64,000 nucleotides of DNA from Agriotes lineatus (GCA_940337035.1 CALNHX010002984.1:62001-126000), one strand, 5' to 3'; shown: positions 22,835 through 35,578, counted from the first letter of the stretch. Notes: a model not told the origin generated them from the sequence alone. Program-made: numbers and translations.

Positions 22835-23330
22835 TACCAGTCTTCAAGTAGGCTACAAGCTGCTCACGGTATTGTAGAAGATCTTCGGGAAGGAATCGAA
22901 GATAATCGAAATCTAACGTCCCTCTCAGCACTTGCCATATAATTGTTAAAAATCATCTGAAAATGCTTCTAAAGTTGTCGTTTATCAGCAGGTGCAAACT
23001 GAAGATGTTGAAGCACGTGTTAATTACTGCCATTGGTTTCAACAGGCTTTTGACAATAATTTGTTAGATTAATTTTTTTTACACGATGAAGCCTGGTTTC
23101 TCATGTCAGGTTATGTACATTCTCAAAATTTTCGCATATGGAACACCGACAACCCTTAAGAATATTTGGAATATCCACTACATCCCCAAAAATTAGGTAT
23201 TTAGATAGCGGTTTCCAGGACAAGGTTAATTAGACTAATATTTTTAACAACACCATTAATGGACAGAGGTATAGAGAACACATTGTTATGGATATTTTGT
23301 AGCATCCCCTGTATTGGAACAATTTTTTTA
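22835..23330 (+). pseudogene. Degraded Tc3-like/DUF4817-type transposase fragment
   Basis: Pieces in different plus-strand frames read VEARVNYCHWFQQAFDNN, then HDEAWFLMSGYVHSQNFRIW followed by NTDNP, then PLHPQKLGI. The order 'N(Y/F)xxW, DEAxFxLxGxVNxQNxRIW, NP, PLHPxKxxVW' is the first half of the catalytic domain of a common insect DDE family. The first catalytic Asp (HDEAW) is still present, but stops and frameshifts abound. Related fragments occur at 14702-15075, 52860-53400 and 54877-55203. Confidence 0.65.
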
Positions 23331-23339
23331 GCTGAATTT

Positions 23340-24555
23340 TATTTTTAGGCATTTCTAAGTAGCTTCAATTTGTAGTTTCGCATAAAATTAATTATATTTT
23401 CATCATTTAAATTTATTCTGCCGAAATCCACTTACATTTAAGCCTGGTGGTTAGGCAACCGTATGCGCAACAATTATAATTAAATTCCCTGGCCTGATTT
23501 GTTGCTAGAGCAATGTTGTTATCTCTTGATACAGTGCAATTTTGCAGGATGTTTTTGTGGACCCTCTTGCCAAAATTTTGGAAAGTTTTTGATAACTTGT
23601 AATTTGTAGTACACTTGACTGATTTCTGACGTCTTTCTTTCCCATTTTAAATTTCGTGCAAGTTGTTTGTGCTTTGGGTGTGTGCTTCATTTCATGAGCT
23701 ATTTGTACCAAGTGCCACGCCGCACACATTGTTGTTAGATTAGGCAAATCCTCCGCACAAATTATGTTAGGGCACGTAGGTTATATGAATCGTTCCCTCG
23801 TGTGCATGTACGTTCCGTCCAGGCGAACTGTTGGACGCAGTTAATACAAGAGCAGGTCATGTTCGTCACTTCGTTTTAGTAGTTTATTTTTAGGCTTTAT
23901 TTAGAGATCGCTCTACGGCAGTTCAGCGACAGTTAGAATTAAAAACAAAATTACCTGAAGTGGTTCGGGCTTGAGCGCTCCTTTCCTGAAAATTAGTACA
24001 ATATGGCTTTGGGAGCTTTAGTAGTAGTGTAGAAAGTTGATAGCACTTACCGGTGGCTCTCTTCGCCGAGTTTGTTCACTTTTATCGGGGCTCATTCCAC
24101 GTCACTTGCAGGTTAAGAAACGGCTGTGTCTCGAGGACCGACTCCCGGAGGTTCCTCCGTCAATTCCGTGTTAACGTGTTTTAATTGCGCAACCTTACGT
24201 AGAAACAATTTTGCCAAGAGCATATTCAAGTGATTGTCGAAGCGTTCATTAACCTACATGATGTCTTTACACTGAGAAAACCACCCCGTATCTATATGCC
24301 CATATAAACTCGGTGTTTTCGCCTCGTAGAAATTTTGAATATTATTTTAGAGCCATTTTGAGCTGGTACTCGGGGCTTTAGGTCAGCTGAATGCTTGCAT
24401 TGCTCGGTTCTACCGCATTTCGCCTCACAGGATGCTTGCAGATTACTTGACTACTCCATTTATTGCTATTTTTTTTCCTTTCGCGAAACGCCGTTACCTG
24501 AGGAGAAAATTCTATTTGTCTGTGCAGTGCACGCCCTATTTTAATGTGGTAATTA
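23340..24555. other. No gene recognised; moderately GC-rich 23750-24200
   Basis: The stretch at 23750-24200 is less AT-rich than its surroundings and contains a donor-like TTGCAG/GTTAAG near 24110. It could be a noncoding exon or promoter-proximal DNA, but no frame or core promoter supports this. Confidence 0.3.
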
Positions 24556-24558
24556 ATG

Positions 24559-24580
24559 GTATATATATATATATATATAT
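24559..24580. repeat. (TA)n microsatellite
   Basis: A TA dinucleotide run of about 22 bases just before a transposon-like end (CAGCCTGTTCAAAATTAAGT). Confidence 0.8.
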
Positions 24581-24582
24581 AC

Positions 24583-24960
24583 AGCCTGTTCAAAATTAAG
24601 TGTGCACTATTGCTATCTCGGTTGCTATTATAGTTACGAAGTTAGTTATATTAGTAAAATAGTAGAATTTTTTGTGCCAATTAAAATGGCGCATACAAAA
24701 AACAATTGAGCGTCGGGTTTTCGACATATTCCAAAAAATGCATTTTTTTTTAAATAAAACCCCCTGTATATTTTGACGTCAGTCGATAGCCAATCTTCTT
24801 ATGAACAAAAAACTTCTTATACCCTACTATCCTAAAGTTAATAACAATGGAGATATACTCCTGTTCAAAATTAAATGTGCACTATTGCTAACTTGTTTAT
24901 TATGGGAGCTACAACGTCGGTTAAATGGGCGAAATAGTAGTATTTTTTACGTGAATTATT
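24583..24960 (+). repeat. Tandem copies of a TIR-like end
   Basis: CTGTTCAAAATTAAGTGTGC at about 24587 and CTGTTCAAAATTAAATGTGC at about 24857 each lead into 90-100 bp of similar sequence (GTGCACTATTGCTA...; AATAGTAGTATTTTTT). These are direct, not inverted, copies of what looks like a Tc1/mariner-type terminal repeat. Confidence 0.45.
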
Positions 24961-25155
24961 GTAATCACGAAAAAATTACTTTCCGAGATTTCTTCAGATC
25001 TTCACGTTTCAGGGTCCATAGTTGACGAAAAACCGGTTTTCTTAATTCCGTCTGTCTGTCTGTCTGTCTTTCTGTCTGTCTGTCCGTCTTTCTGTCTGTC
25101 TGTTGACGGTATAACTCAAAAACTATTTGTCGGAGGAAGATGATATTTTGCATAC
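24960..25155 (-). repeat. Dispersed repeat with internal (GACA)n tract, copy 2
   Basis: The reverse complement of the repeat at 21985-22250: GATTTCTTCAGATCTTC, a GTCTGTCT tract, and GTCGGAGGAAGATGATATTT. It adjoins an ACAGGGTGTTAGTGAAG end at 25156. Confidence 0.65.
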
Positions 25156-25255
25156 AGGGTGTTAGTGAAGTACGTGATTCCTTGATCAATTCTAAGATAA
25201 AATGTTCATACAAACATGGGACCTAAACGGCTTCGTTTTCGAGATACAGGATGTA

Positions 25256-25330
25256 GGCAACGCACTTTCAGGCTGTTATTTGTCAAAATTATTGCGGGTG
25301 ATTATCACTGCCCTTGGTAAATTAGAGCTG
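25256..25330 (-). repeat. Short copy of the foldback-family end
   Basis: About 74 bp is the reverse complement of 26776-26850 (shared TTACCAAGGGCAGTGATAAT) and also resembles 49500-49596. Confidence 0.6.
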
Positions 25331-25466
25331 AAAATCGTCAAAATTTATTCAGGCTGGTTTACATGCACGCGGGATGTTCGGCGTTATTATTTCCTGAATA
25401 AATAGATAAAATTTTGTTGGTAAATCAACTTTAATAATCATGTTAAAATTATTCACAAGCGATTAA

Positions 25467-25954
25467 GGCCGCCCGCTCACTGAGACAACGCGAGTGCTAC
25501 ACAACTGACAAGAAACTTATAAGCGATAATCGCGTGGCGATTATTCTATGGGTGTATGTACTTCACTGCACACTGCTGCGATTGCGATGCGATCACGATG
25601 CAACTTGCACAAAATCATTTCTCGCGAAACGATTAGTTGAGTTGAAGTTGCGGGGTAAAATGCAAGGAATGTCAAATTAGTACAAAAATACCACTATATT
25701 GATACCGCGTCTTTCAATCGACGACTTAACCTCTTCCACGAATACATTAAAGCTCTCATTTGATGTTCGGTAACAAAATTTTGCTCATGTTGGGAGCTCT
25801 CTTGTTACAACCACGTCATTAACATTTTGCACCAGACTGAGAACAAATTGCTCTGATGTGTATAACACAAGTTGTCGTCGCGATCGCATCGTAGGTATAT
25901 CGTAGTTGCATAGTAATCGCATCGTAGTCACGTCGGATCAGTGGACGGAGAGCC
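25467..25954. mobile_element. Harbinger-like MITE with TAA target duplication
   Basis: The 488-bp element has imperfect TIRs (GGCCGCCCGCTCACTGA and, inverted, GGCTCTCCGTCCACTGA) and is flanked by TAA on both sides (25464-25466 and 25955-25957). A 3-bp TAA/TWA duplication is the signature of PIF/Harbinger. It is noncoding and has several GATCGCATCG-like subterminal repeats. Confidence 0.6.
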
Positions 25955-26080
25955 TAAATTGTAACATTTTTCACCGTATTTAAATTTTGACGTTTGAATT
26001 TTTGTCATTATTAAACTGATAGAAAATGGTGCTTAGATAAGTCACAATTTTGATTAAAATTAAAAGAATACAATGCGTAT

Positions 26081-26088
26081 ACACAAAT
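26081..26088. repeat. Target-site duplication ACACAAAT (left)
   Basis: The same 8 bases occur directly after the right end at 30969-30976. Confidence 0.85.
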
Positions 26089-26775
26089 CAGAGCTGGGCA
26101 AATTACTTTTAAAAAGTAATTAATTACTAATTACCAATTACCGCCCAATGTAATAATTTAATTACCAGAGATTCAATTACTCACAGGAAGTAGTAATTCA
26201 ATTATCAATTACTTAGTAATTGTAATTGTACAACATCAATTACTTTTGCAATTACTTTCAATAAAAATTTTTGTCTTATAGTTGTATTTAGTAGAATTTT
26301 TTTGCAAGTTGCAACTATCATTAGTGTCGTGTCGATTCGTAATCGTTATCTAAAAATGCTTAATTTTTATGTTTTGTTAACTATAGTAACCTGATACTTT
26401 ATCACTCTGGAAGGTTTTTTTTATAATTAAATCTTCTAGCTGAAACAATAAAGAAGCCGACCTGCGATTGACTAATTAAAATAATTAATGGTAGTAAAAA
26501 AAAATCGCAGATCAACCCCCCTACCGTTTATACACCACGGCAGCTCTGAAAAACTCTTTACTCACCGCAATGGCCCTAGCTAACTCAAATATCGGCGGCC
26601 TTAGACCGTAGGTTTAAATCATCAGCTATGTGCCCTGTAATGTCTTCAAAAAAGGAAAGGAAATGGAAATGGGCGCCAGAAATCAAAAGATTTCAAATAA
26701 TAAGAAAAATAAACTACAAGTGACTAGCGTTTAATTAATAATCAATAAAAAAGACTTGTAGTGTCAGTAATAAAT

Positions 26776-27330
26776 TATCAGCTATAATTTACCAAGGGCA
26801 GTGATAATCACCCGCAATAATTTTGACAAATAACAACCCGAAAGTGCTTGCCTAGAAATAACCCGAGGCGAAGCCGAGGGTTACTTCTTAAAGGCAACGC
26901 ACTTGAGGGATATTATTTGTCAAAATTATAAGGATTTATCACTGGCCGCCGTGAATTCGGAAAGATAAGTTCTTAAATAAATTAGCCATTTTCTGACAAA
27001 TTAATTTGACACTTTATTATAATAATATTATGTTGGTGGCACTGTAAGTCTTTGTCAAATTTGAGGTTATCAGGTTAGCGTTTGCGTCAGTTTTGACACA
27101 GACTGACGGAAAAGCTAACCTGCTAACCTCGAATTTCACTTAGATTTACAGTGCCGCCAACTTGTGATAGGATACTACTGAAATTTAATTAGGTAGTTTC
27201 CATAGTGATTGAAAATCACCCTAGGGTCGTTTTCACTTCAAGTGTGGTCTGATTTGTCAAACTGAGTCACGTGATTAAAAATAATCAAATTGGATTGGTC
27301 TGCAATATATGTAAGAACTTATCAGAATAA
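26776..27330. repeat. Foldback/MITE family copy A
   Basis: Includes TTACCAAGGGCAGTGATAAT, a GAGGCGAAGCCGAGG block, and a hairpin core at 27035-27170 with arms GAGGTTATCAGGTTAGC and GCTAACCTGCTAACCTC. The same blocks occur in opposite orientation at 48985-49600 and, as the core alone, at 54430-54575. The right-hand part (GATTGGTCTGCAATATAT, AAGAACTTATC) is also found inverted at 35580-35720. Confidence 0.65.
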
Positions 27331-27755
27331 TTAAAATGCAAACAATTTTATAACAACATTGTGTACATGAACTGAAGGTTGCGACACGCATAAAATTAAA
27401 AACCCCTTTCGGGTTATTTTAATCACTCTAAATTCAAATTATTCATGAGTTATGCATACCTCAATCATTTAATAATACCTTCTGTTTAGGCTATTGAAAT
27501 AAAAAAGCGTGACTGTACCTTTTACAGAGGGTCGAAATACACATCAAAATAGGAACTTTAAATACAGCATAATTAAATATAAGTATAAAAATTTAAATGT
27601 AAAACAAGAGCATTTATGAAATTAAACGTTACATGTAAATAATGGCAAAATGTATTAATTTAAATTTCAAATCATTACGGGTTTAAAATGTTTAAATGGA
27701 AAAACCAGGTATTCAAGATAAGTTGATAAATAATTCCGGAATAGCACTAACTAAC

Positions 27756-27941
27756 CTCGAAACATAAGCTGGACGTAAACGGCAACAACCCTTGTTGAAA
27801 TCGCCATGGATGCGCCGAAAATTGCTTCGAAGCATCTCCAAAAGGCGGCAAATACGCCGAACCCAGCGGGCGTCGAAAGTGCGATGAGGTTAGCGACTTG
27901 GCCTCCGAGATAAACTCGTGGTTGAAACTGATAATTAAGAG
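27756..27941 (-). CDS. Exon-like block inside the hAT-type element
   Basis: On the minus strand a pyrimidine-rich tract ending TTTTCCTTAG precedes 27941. The block is open throughout and ends CGAG/GTTAGT (donor after 27756), giving 186 bp. It reads PRVYLGGQVANLIALSTPAG, then FGVFAAFWRCFEAIFGASMA and STRVVAVYVQLMFR. The composition is clearly GC-richer than its neighbours and suggests part of a multi-pass membrane protein, which I cannot name. Because it lies between hAT ends with an intact target duplication, it may be a captured host exon. Alternatively it is a diverged transposon exon, or a chance open frame; the antisense strand is also partly open. Confidence 0.4.
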
Positions 27942-28289
27942 CTAAGGAAAATATAATTACTAAGGAGATAATAAGATAGAAAAGCGCAATCATACCTGAT
28001 CATAATCAGCCCTTAGGAAACACACTGCTCATTAAAATTGGTTGAGCGCACGTAATTTGACTTGAACAAAATCAAACCTCGGCTGCGCGAAATGCGCCGC
28101 CTGAGGCGAGAAGAATAAGTGCCTCGGACGAAAATTTCGTTTCTAAAGGGAGACTCGCACTCTGATAAGAGATAGCGCAGGTCGAGAGGGCACCGTGCAA
28201 ACGATAGGAACTTGATCCAGGTATAAAATACGCTGCTTTGGAAAATAGAAGAATTTGAAATGCAAAAGGATTTATAATTCAACTAAAAA

Positions 28290-30640
28290 TATACAGGTTA
28301 AGCCTGAAATAATTGGATAAATAGCGAAACAATTAGGCTAAGCCAAAAAATTGTTTCATAGCTACATGCACCGTTCACCAAAACAGAAGTTTTTAGCTGG
28401 TTTTTATGTTAGATGTAAGTAAATAAATAAGTTCAAGGATAACAATTATACAGAGTGTCCCAAAATAAAAGGGACACCGATTTGGCATAGATTCCTTAGG
28501 TTATAATAAACCGATTAAACCTAATATACTTTAGTACAAAGTTCCTTCATTAAGAAGGTATAGGGACTTGGAAGTTCAAATCTATATATTTTTGTATATT
28601 AGTTTCCACATATGTTATCACTAAAGTTGAGCTTTTTATCACGATTGTGTATTTAGTTGCCAAGGCCCGAAGGGCCAAAGCAAATAAACCACACAAGGAT
28701 TGAAATTGAACCAGTGCCCAGGGGTACATTGTTTTTTTAAATCGAGAAATCGCGAAGTTACAACATTTTAACCAACTTTTATAGGTTACGTTGACGTCGG
28801 TTGACGTTTACCTATCGCCCAGCTGCCTACAAAAAGTTGTAAATCAGTGGATTACTTCACTGCCGATTTCTCGTATTTTATTTGACGATTTCGACGTTCT
28901 TCACTGCCAATTAAACAAATGTTTTTTTCGAAGATAAAGAAATGTCGAATTTAATTTTGGCTAGATTTTGTAATGATATTAAAAGACATAGCACGCTGAA
29001 TATGTTATAAAATTGATTTTTTCATGTTCGTGATAAATTAATCCACTCCCTTTGCATCACTCGCTCGAAAATTAAACGGTGAAAAAATTTCACTTTTCTT
29101 ATCTTGTAAAACAATCTATTATTAAATACGCTGAACATGAGGCTGAATGACGAAGATATGTAACTTACCTAAGTAAACAGGGTGGAGCATTGGATTTCTT
29201 AAGTGTTTGACAGCAAATTTCTATTTAGATTTTGTAGAAGAACGATCCAATTGGCGCAACTTGAGCATTTTTTGTTGGCTCTGTTCGAAAATACTTTTTT
29301 TTACCCCTTTATACGAAAGTGACATTTTTTGTCACCTGTTAGGGGTATAGGGAAAATATACGTTTGGGTCCCTGGTTGGTTTCCAATGGCAGTGAGAGGG
29401 AATATAATACATTGACTGCCGTTGCCATTAGAGACGGGAGACAATGTTATTATTATTAATAATAAATCAACTAGCCTCCTGGTTTTCATATTTAAATATT
29501 TTTGAATGCAGCTGATTACAAGAGATAGTCTCATCATAAAATGTAAAAGTGTTGTATGTATAACTCTGGACTAAAACTTCATTTAATCCCTTGCATGATT
29601 ACAATAAATTGATTAGGTATTGTTCTCGCAAACACTGAAGAACTTAACTACATCTGCGGGAGAGAATGATACATTTTTCTCCCTAGTAATACAAATAGTT
29701 ATTAAAAATGTATTAGGTAACTTCTGAAATTTTAAAACAAAATATCAATTTGGTGTTGATCAGGGACCTTTGAAAGTTGACAGATGACTGATAAACCTAG
29801 TGGAAAACGGCTGATTGAAATAAGAATTCGTACTTTAGATAATGTTATTAACATCTTTAATAATACCTATTGATTTTAAGTTTAGGGCAATAAAATATCT
29901 GAAATTACGTAAATTGGGTCACTGTACACTGTTCTTTTAAAAAACTAAATGTAATTTTGTGCAAAATCATTAAGAAGCCAATATTTGAATGTCTCGTAAT
30001 TAGCAAGGGGGTTTTTAATAATAATCGAAGCTAACATGCTGCTGCAGTCCATAAACACTATGCACTAGTGCCAGTATACAAAGCAGCATATGAGCATTAC
30101 AAGGCAAGAAAGCGACAAAAATGGATAATTTACAAAATGTTCAATGCAAGAATGCGGTAAACTTATGCGGCGGCGTTTTAAAATTACCATGCGCCATAAT
30201 GCATTTTTGAGTCAACCAGACATGAGATGTTTAAATATTGTTATCGGATTTTGTCCGTTTAATTCAATTACTCACTCAAAAACGTAATTTTCAGGACTTA
30301 ACGTCTTGCACTTGCACGGATCGTTTAATACAAGCAAATTGAAATGAATAAATAATCATTATGAACCAATATCGTCTAATGAAGCTATTTAAAATTATTA
30401 TATTACCGTAGTCTTACACTTAGCGTCCCTTACAACAAATTTAAGTGTCACTATTACAAGCTACAGTTACACGCACTAATGCTCGTGGACGCTTCATACC
30501 AAATGCAGAAGTTGCTGTTATTCGACTCGTCAGAGGAAATAATAAATTAGGCTTAGGTATATAGGGCGCGGAATACCCTGCGATTTGCTTAATATGTAAC
30601 TTAATAACACCTTATCTTATTTATGCGTTCTGGAGATTTA
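28290..30640. other. Interior of the hAT-type element, nothing recognised
   Basis: AT-rich, without hAT transposase motifs or long frames. A transposon-like end (ACAGAGTGTCCCAAAATAAA) occurs at about 28450. Short frames such as 29301-29537 show no domain. Confidence 0.45.
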
Positions 30641-31084
30641 GCACCCTATCGAGGTCAGTAATTCAGTAATTGAAATACCACAACGTAATTCAATTACCTC
30701 GAGTAATTTTAATTACCACAAGTAATTGAAATACCTATGAAGTAATTTAAGTACTTTATAGTAATTTAATTACACGAAAGTAGTTGAGTAATTGAATGCA
30801 GTAATTAATTATTTTTAAAAAGTAATTTTCAAGTACTTTCTAACAAAGATGGCAATTTCCAATTACAATTACCGCATTTTGAAAAGTAATTCAATTCCAA
30901 CGCAAATAAACAAAAAGGAATTTAAGTAGTAATTTAATTAAAAAGTATTTAATTACTGCCCAGCTCTGACACAAATAAAACAGCTATCTGCAGGAAAATA
31001 CAAAAACATACTATAGTTAATAAAACAAGATTTTCTACAAATCTGAAGTCTGAGAGTTTATAGTAGACGTTGGCCAGAAGATGT

Positions 31085-33000
31085 TTTTATAGCTAAACTT
31101 TGAATAGTTTTATTGGGGCATTTTTGAGAGTACTAGCGAGCGAATTAAACAATCCTATTCCACATTTGGTGGACGTTAATCTTTTCTGCGGAACCTGTAT
31201 ATCGCCTCGCCTGCGGGTATCGTAATCATGGGCTTCCCCTTTTTTTGTGTAATCACCATAATGAACTGTTATGTGTAATAGATAGTAATATAGTATTGCT
31301 GAAGGTAGCATGATATACTTCCTTGTGAGATGCCATGTGGAATTGGAGACATCTGACTATACTGATCTTTGCAAAATACGCATTGAGATTTGTCAGATAA
31401 GTAGGATAACATTAGTTTTAGAGTTACTCCTCTGCAACCGTAATACTCCACTTTATCGAGTAAAATGCTTTTTGAGACACAGTCGAACGCCTTGCTTAAA
31501 TCGAGAAAAAGTGCAAAGCAGGCTTTTTTATTTTCCAATAATTCTGTTATATACTTAATAAGATTCAGCACGGCTCCCGACGCCGACGTGTCCCTTCCTT
31601 TTCTAAACCCAAAATGTCTGTCCGTAAAAATATGGTTGGTTTCAAAGAAATTTAAAATTCGAACTGTAATTTTTTTTTCTTTAATTTTTGCTGAAATAGA
31701 AGAAGTGTAACGGGTTTATAATTTGATCTATCATTAATTTCACGCAATTTATATAAAGGTGTATTTTTCGGCTTTTTTCAATAAAGAAATATGCCGGTTA
31801 GTGTTTAATATGATGTTTGCAATATGAGCTATCGGGGCAGATAAACACAAAACATAGGTGTAGTGATTTTTACCTTTCGAATGCTTTTATGATATCTTGT
31901 ATCTCGGATTGCTCAAGAGCATATAAGAAAACTGTTTCTTTTATTATTTAATGGTAATTTTCTTAGATAAACGTTGTGAGTGTACTTTGATGATGCAATA
32001 TTTGCTAATAAATCGTCGGCTACATGTACAAGTTAGTTATTGTGACATTCTGGAGAAATCACACTAACTTGACATTCTATTGCTATTGTTTTATATAATC
32101 TCTGAAACTTCTTTGTGGCGCGTCAATAATCATCTTAATGTTTTTATTATTCCCCTTATTATTCTGTGTTTATTGTCAGACTCCAAAATTTCTTTAGGGA
32201 TTTTGTCTTCTTTAGTTTTAAGGTTTTTTGTTCGTATTGGTATATTTTTTAAATTGAGCCGATAGAAGTTCATTATTTTCCAAGTTCAGTTTCAAAATAT
32301 TTGCAAGACGATTTATTTCTTCCCTGACCGAAACTATTTCGGGATTGGTAAATACAGAGGCATCATTACATTTGTTATTTGTATTTATTTTAATGAGAGG
32401 AAAAGATAAATCGTGATATCATTTTTTTATAATAGTATTGACTGAATACTTTGGGTCAGACGTTATGATGTTATTCTATTTCTAGAACTTTTATTTGGTA
32501 CGGTTTTATAAACAGTTTTGCCAGTTTTTGAATATTATTATTTAATTATTTAAGATTTATAATCAGATAGGTGAAATTCAGCCATAGTTGTAAGTTATAT
32601 TTCAAAATTTGTGAAGATGTCAATACACGACTTAGAATTTTTTGTACTCGAATCAAGTCTTTCTAATCCAAATAAATGGAATTATGTTAATAATTTCGAT
32701 GCTTTACCTAGATTTAAGTGGAAGATTTATATTAATATTGCCACCAAACACTAATTTACTATTTTTAGAAGTTTTAGATATTAAGTCAAGAGCTCGAGAG
32801 AGATTATTTTTAAATATATTGATATTGCCCCTAGGAAAACGATATAAGGCCACCCTAACAGATCAAATCAACAAGTGTAATTCAAAATGTTTTTTGTTAT
32901 TAAATTTATTAATAACATTTATTGTTGTAAAAACATTACGGAATTTATTAAAAATACATGCACTTTCCAATCGGCAGAAACAAGAAACTAGATTGTAATT
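31085..33000 (-). pseudogene. Decayed LINE ORF2 (endonuclease and RT remnants)
   Basis: Minus-strand fragments in order: an endonuclease piece near 32990-32700 (RVALYRFPRGNINIFKNN, then SKLVFGGNINI), a linker (about 32340-32080), RT motif region HFGFRKGRDTSASGAVLNLI (31630-31560), CFALFLDLSKAFDCVSK (31520), and a motif B remnant PHGISQGS (31320). This joins directly to a C-terminal tail (YDTRRRGDIQVPQKRL). The stretch with motif C (YxDD) is deleted. It belongs to the same broad class as the LINE at 17177-19612 but is much older. Confidence 0.75.
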
Positions 33001-35150
33001 ATTATTTGGTGTACATAGCTAAATGTTCTTCTTCACCCTGAAGCCAATGTTCACTAGTCATCACGACCCAAAAATTTTGCTCAGTTAAAAAGGTTTCAAT
33101 ATAATTATGTTTATTTTCTAACGTCATAAAAGTGACAACTTATGCATTCGATGACTTTCGATGCTTTAACATCTTCGAATGGCTGTTAACCAAAGTTTGA
33201 ATCTAAAACAGAAATTCCACGGCACTCTCTGTCCCGTTTTTAAATGATCTCACGGTACTTGTAATAGAATAATGTTTTTTTTTCAAACATTTTATGCTTC
33301 CGTGTGATAAAACGGCTACAAATGAAATATTTTCTTGGAGTATGACCTTTCAGTCGTTTTTTTGACAAAAACGATCGCCTCTACGAAAAAATGACCCTCT
33401 ATCTTTTTTTAGACAATTTTCTTACCTTTATTTTCGCTCTGATTTTTGAGCCCAATTTCATCCCATTACAGCGTTGCCAATTTTTAAGCGTACAACCCCA
33501 TCCTCGAGACTTTTGCTACTTCTATTCAGGACACCGAAACACACCTGAAAACACCTTATTTTCTTCGATATGAATTATTCCGTAGTTTCGGCCTAAATGC
33601 AGTGGACTAATATAGCAAGCTTGGAAACATAGGTCATCCCGTGTATTTCCACTGTGTAGTGAGCACGATAATAGCGAAAAATTCAAATATTGCAGCGTAT
33701 TAATAAATAACCCAAATTTTTGGCCTAGTTTGATCAGCGATCAAACGAAAACCACGTCTTGAATAGTTAGTACAGTTCCAAGATGCACATCTTGGCATTT
33801 TCAAAACTATCTAACCTCAGCAGTTTAGCTGACAAGCTGTGACAATTAGTATAGATGATCATACAATACAACTACAAACTCTTACATAATTGAACAATAA
33901 TTTACCGCCAGCTGCACAACAAATTAAAAGCTGCTGGGCGGCCATTACTCGCCTTCTTGCAATGCTTAGAGAAAATCAAAAATGGGATTACACACGCCGA
34001 AATGCGGCTGCACAAATTATCTATCGGAAAAGTCGTTGAAAATCGCAGGCCGAGATTCGGCGGCACAAAATTTGCTATGAAGTGAGCTGTTTTCACTCAT
34101 TCATAGATCGTACTGTGCGTAATTGTTAAATAAATTTAGTTAAAATAAAACCTGATAGCGGCTTTATTCAGGCACCTACAGCGTGTTTATCAGGGTTGAC
34201 AATCGACGCGTGGCACGGCAAGGTCACACAGAAAACGGCGGGAAAGCTGATTTCCAGGCTTCGAACTGGTTTTCAGATTTGGAACTAATGGCCCAAAAAT
34301 TGGTTACTTGCAACTGCTTTGCCCGAAACTCCTTTGCCCGACACGGCTTTCTAAGGGAAAACGACACCCCCAACAAATGCTTGCAAACCTTTGTTAAACG
34401 ACAAACAATGTAAAGCGAAACTCACCCCTGTTGAACTAGGCAATGGGACATCGAAGGTTAGATGCAGCACGGTGTCGAATAATCTGTCCAACATAATGTC
34501 CAAAATACAAAATACTCCGCCCTGCAGCTGGATCCCATAACCTTCATAAATACCAAACTAAACGTCCATCCTGCAGCAGGACAAGAAGAATCACCAGTGC
34601 AAGCACCTCCGTGGGACTCTGCGAAATCAAAGACACGCCTTCAGACAAAAGAATATTAGCATCGAGAGGTCTCCGGCCGCCTCGCGGTCAAGCTAGGCCA
34701 AAGAAAGCGTGTAGATAACGATAACAAGCGCCACATAAATCGCAAATTATTGAAGGCGCAAAACCAGCTTTGCGAAGCTACAGGGAGTGCCGAAAAACCG
34801 TAACAAACTATATTTCCAATCTTGCTATATTTACGCACCTTGGCTGTAAGTTGACACCATTGCAATTTCTTACCATATAATTTTAATTTGTTCTTGTTGG
34901 TGCCACTTGCAGCCTCTTAGGTGACAAACATTTAAAATTAATTATTGTCAGTTTATTTATAAAGGTTCTTTTTAATGGAATATGTAAAAGAGTACAGATG
35001 CATAAAACTTTCAATTGAGCTTACTTGATTGCCTCTACAAGCAAAATAAACTCTGATGGGATATAAAAATATTGGTACGAAATCAAATAACTAGCTACTT
35101 CAGTCACTTCATACGAATTAAAATTAGATACGTAAAATAAATTATCTTCA
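33000..35150. other. No gene recognised; GC-richer 33890-34870
   Basis: Frames of about 70 codons on both strands in 33902-34865 show no domain. The base composition shifts here relative to the flanks, so an old coding or transposon sequence is possible. No boundary or motif can be given. Confidence 0.35.
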
Positions 35151-35154
35151 TTAA

Positions 35155-35578
35155 TATAGTATTCCAACCAGAAATTGGAAAACTATTTAAAAGCAGGCCA
35201 GCATTGAGAACAGTAAGTCACTTCGTAATTTAATTCATAAAATAACTGTTTGATTGTCATTCAGTGACACTTCGATAATAACCTTCAAATTTGACATATG
35301 CATTGGGAATTTTGAAAGATTTTCAACATTTTCAATGCTAATCTACGGTTTTAAAAACTGAGGTTAAACAACTAGTACCCACTTAAATCATGCACAATGT
35401 TACAATGCCTTAACAAAACAATTACATCTACTACAATTTGTAGATAAACTATTATTACTTGAAAGCTGCTTGACATTAGAAATTATTTATTGACTGTATG
35501 AAACCAACTTAGACATGACTTGCGCTTTCCATTTACCTGATTTTAAATGACTTTCTAATTTTTGGTTGGAATACTATA
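35155..35578. mobile_element. MITE with ~26-bp terminal inverted repeats
   Basis: TATAGTATTCCAACCAGAAA at the left is mirrored by the right end (TTTTTGGTTGGAATACTATA). It is 424 bp and noncoding. A TA target site is plausible, which would suit Tc1/mariner. Confidence 0.65.

Larger units (their letters stand above)
26089..30968. mobile_element. 4.88-kb non-autonomous hAT-type element
   Basis: The ends CAGAGCTGGGCA (26089-26100) and its inverted copy TGCCCAGCTCTG are flanked by a perfect 8-bp duplication, ACACAAAT. TIR sequence and duplication length are diagnostic of hAT. Both ends are followed by several hundred bases dense in AATTAC/GTAATT motifs (26100-26250 and 30650-30960), as expected of subterminal transposase-binding repeats. 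I find no hAT transposase inside. The interior holds a foldback MITE (26776-27330), an exon-like block (27756-27941) and long anonymous DNA. Confidence 0.85.

Noticed and set aside
26100..26260. Dense AATTAC repeats considered as a CRISPR-like or satellite array
   Set aside because: Spacing is irregular, there are no unique spacers and the same motif crowds the other end of the same hAT-type element, so they are subterminal repeats.
34656..34865. 69-codon minus frame with higher GC
   Set aside because: No splice context, no homologous-looking motif and many equal frames nearby.
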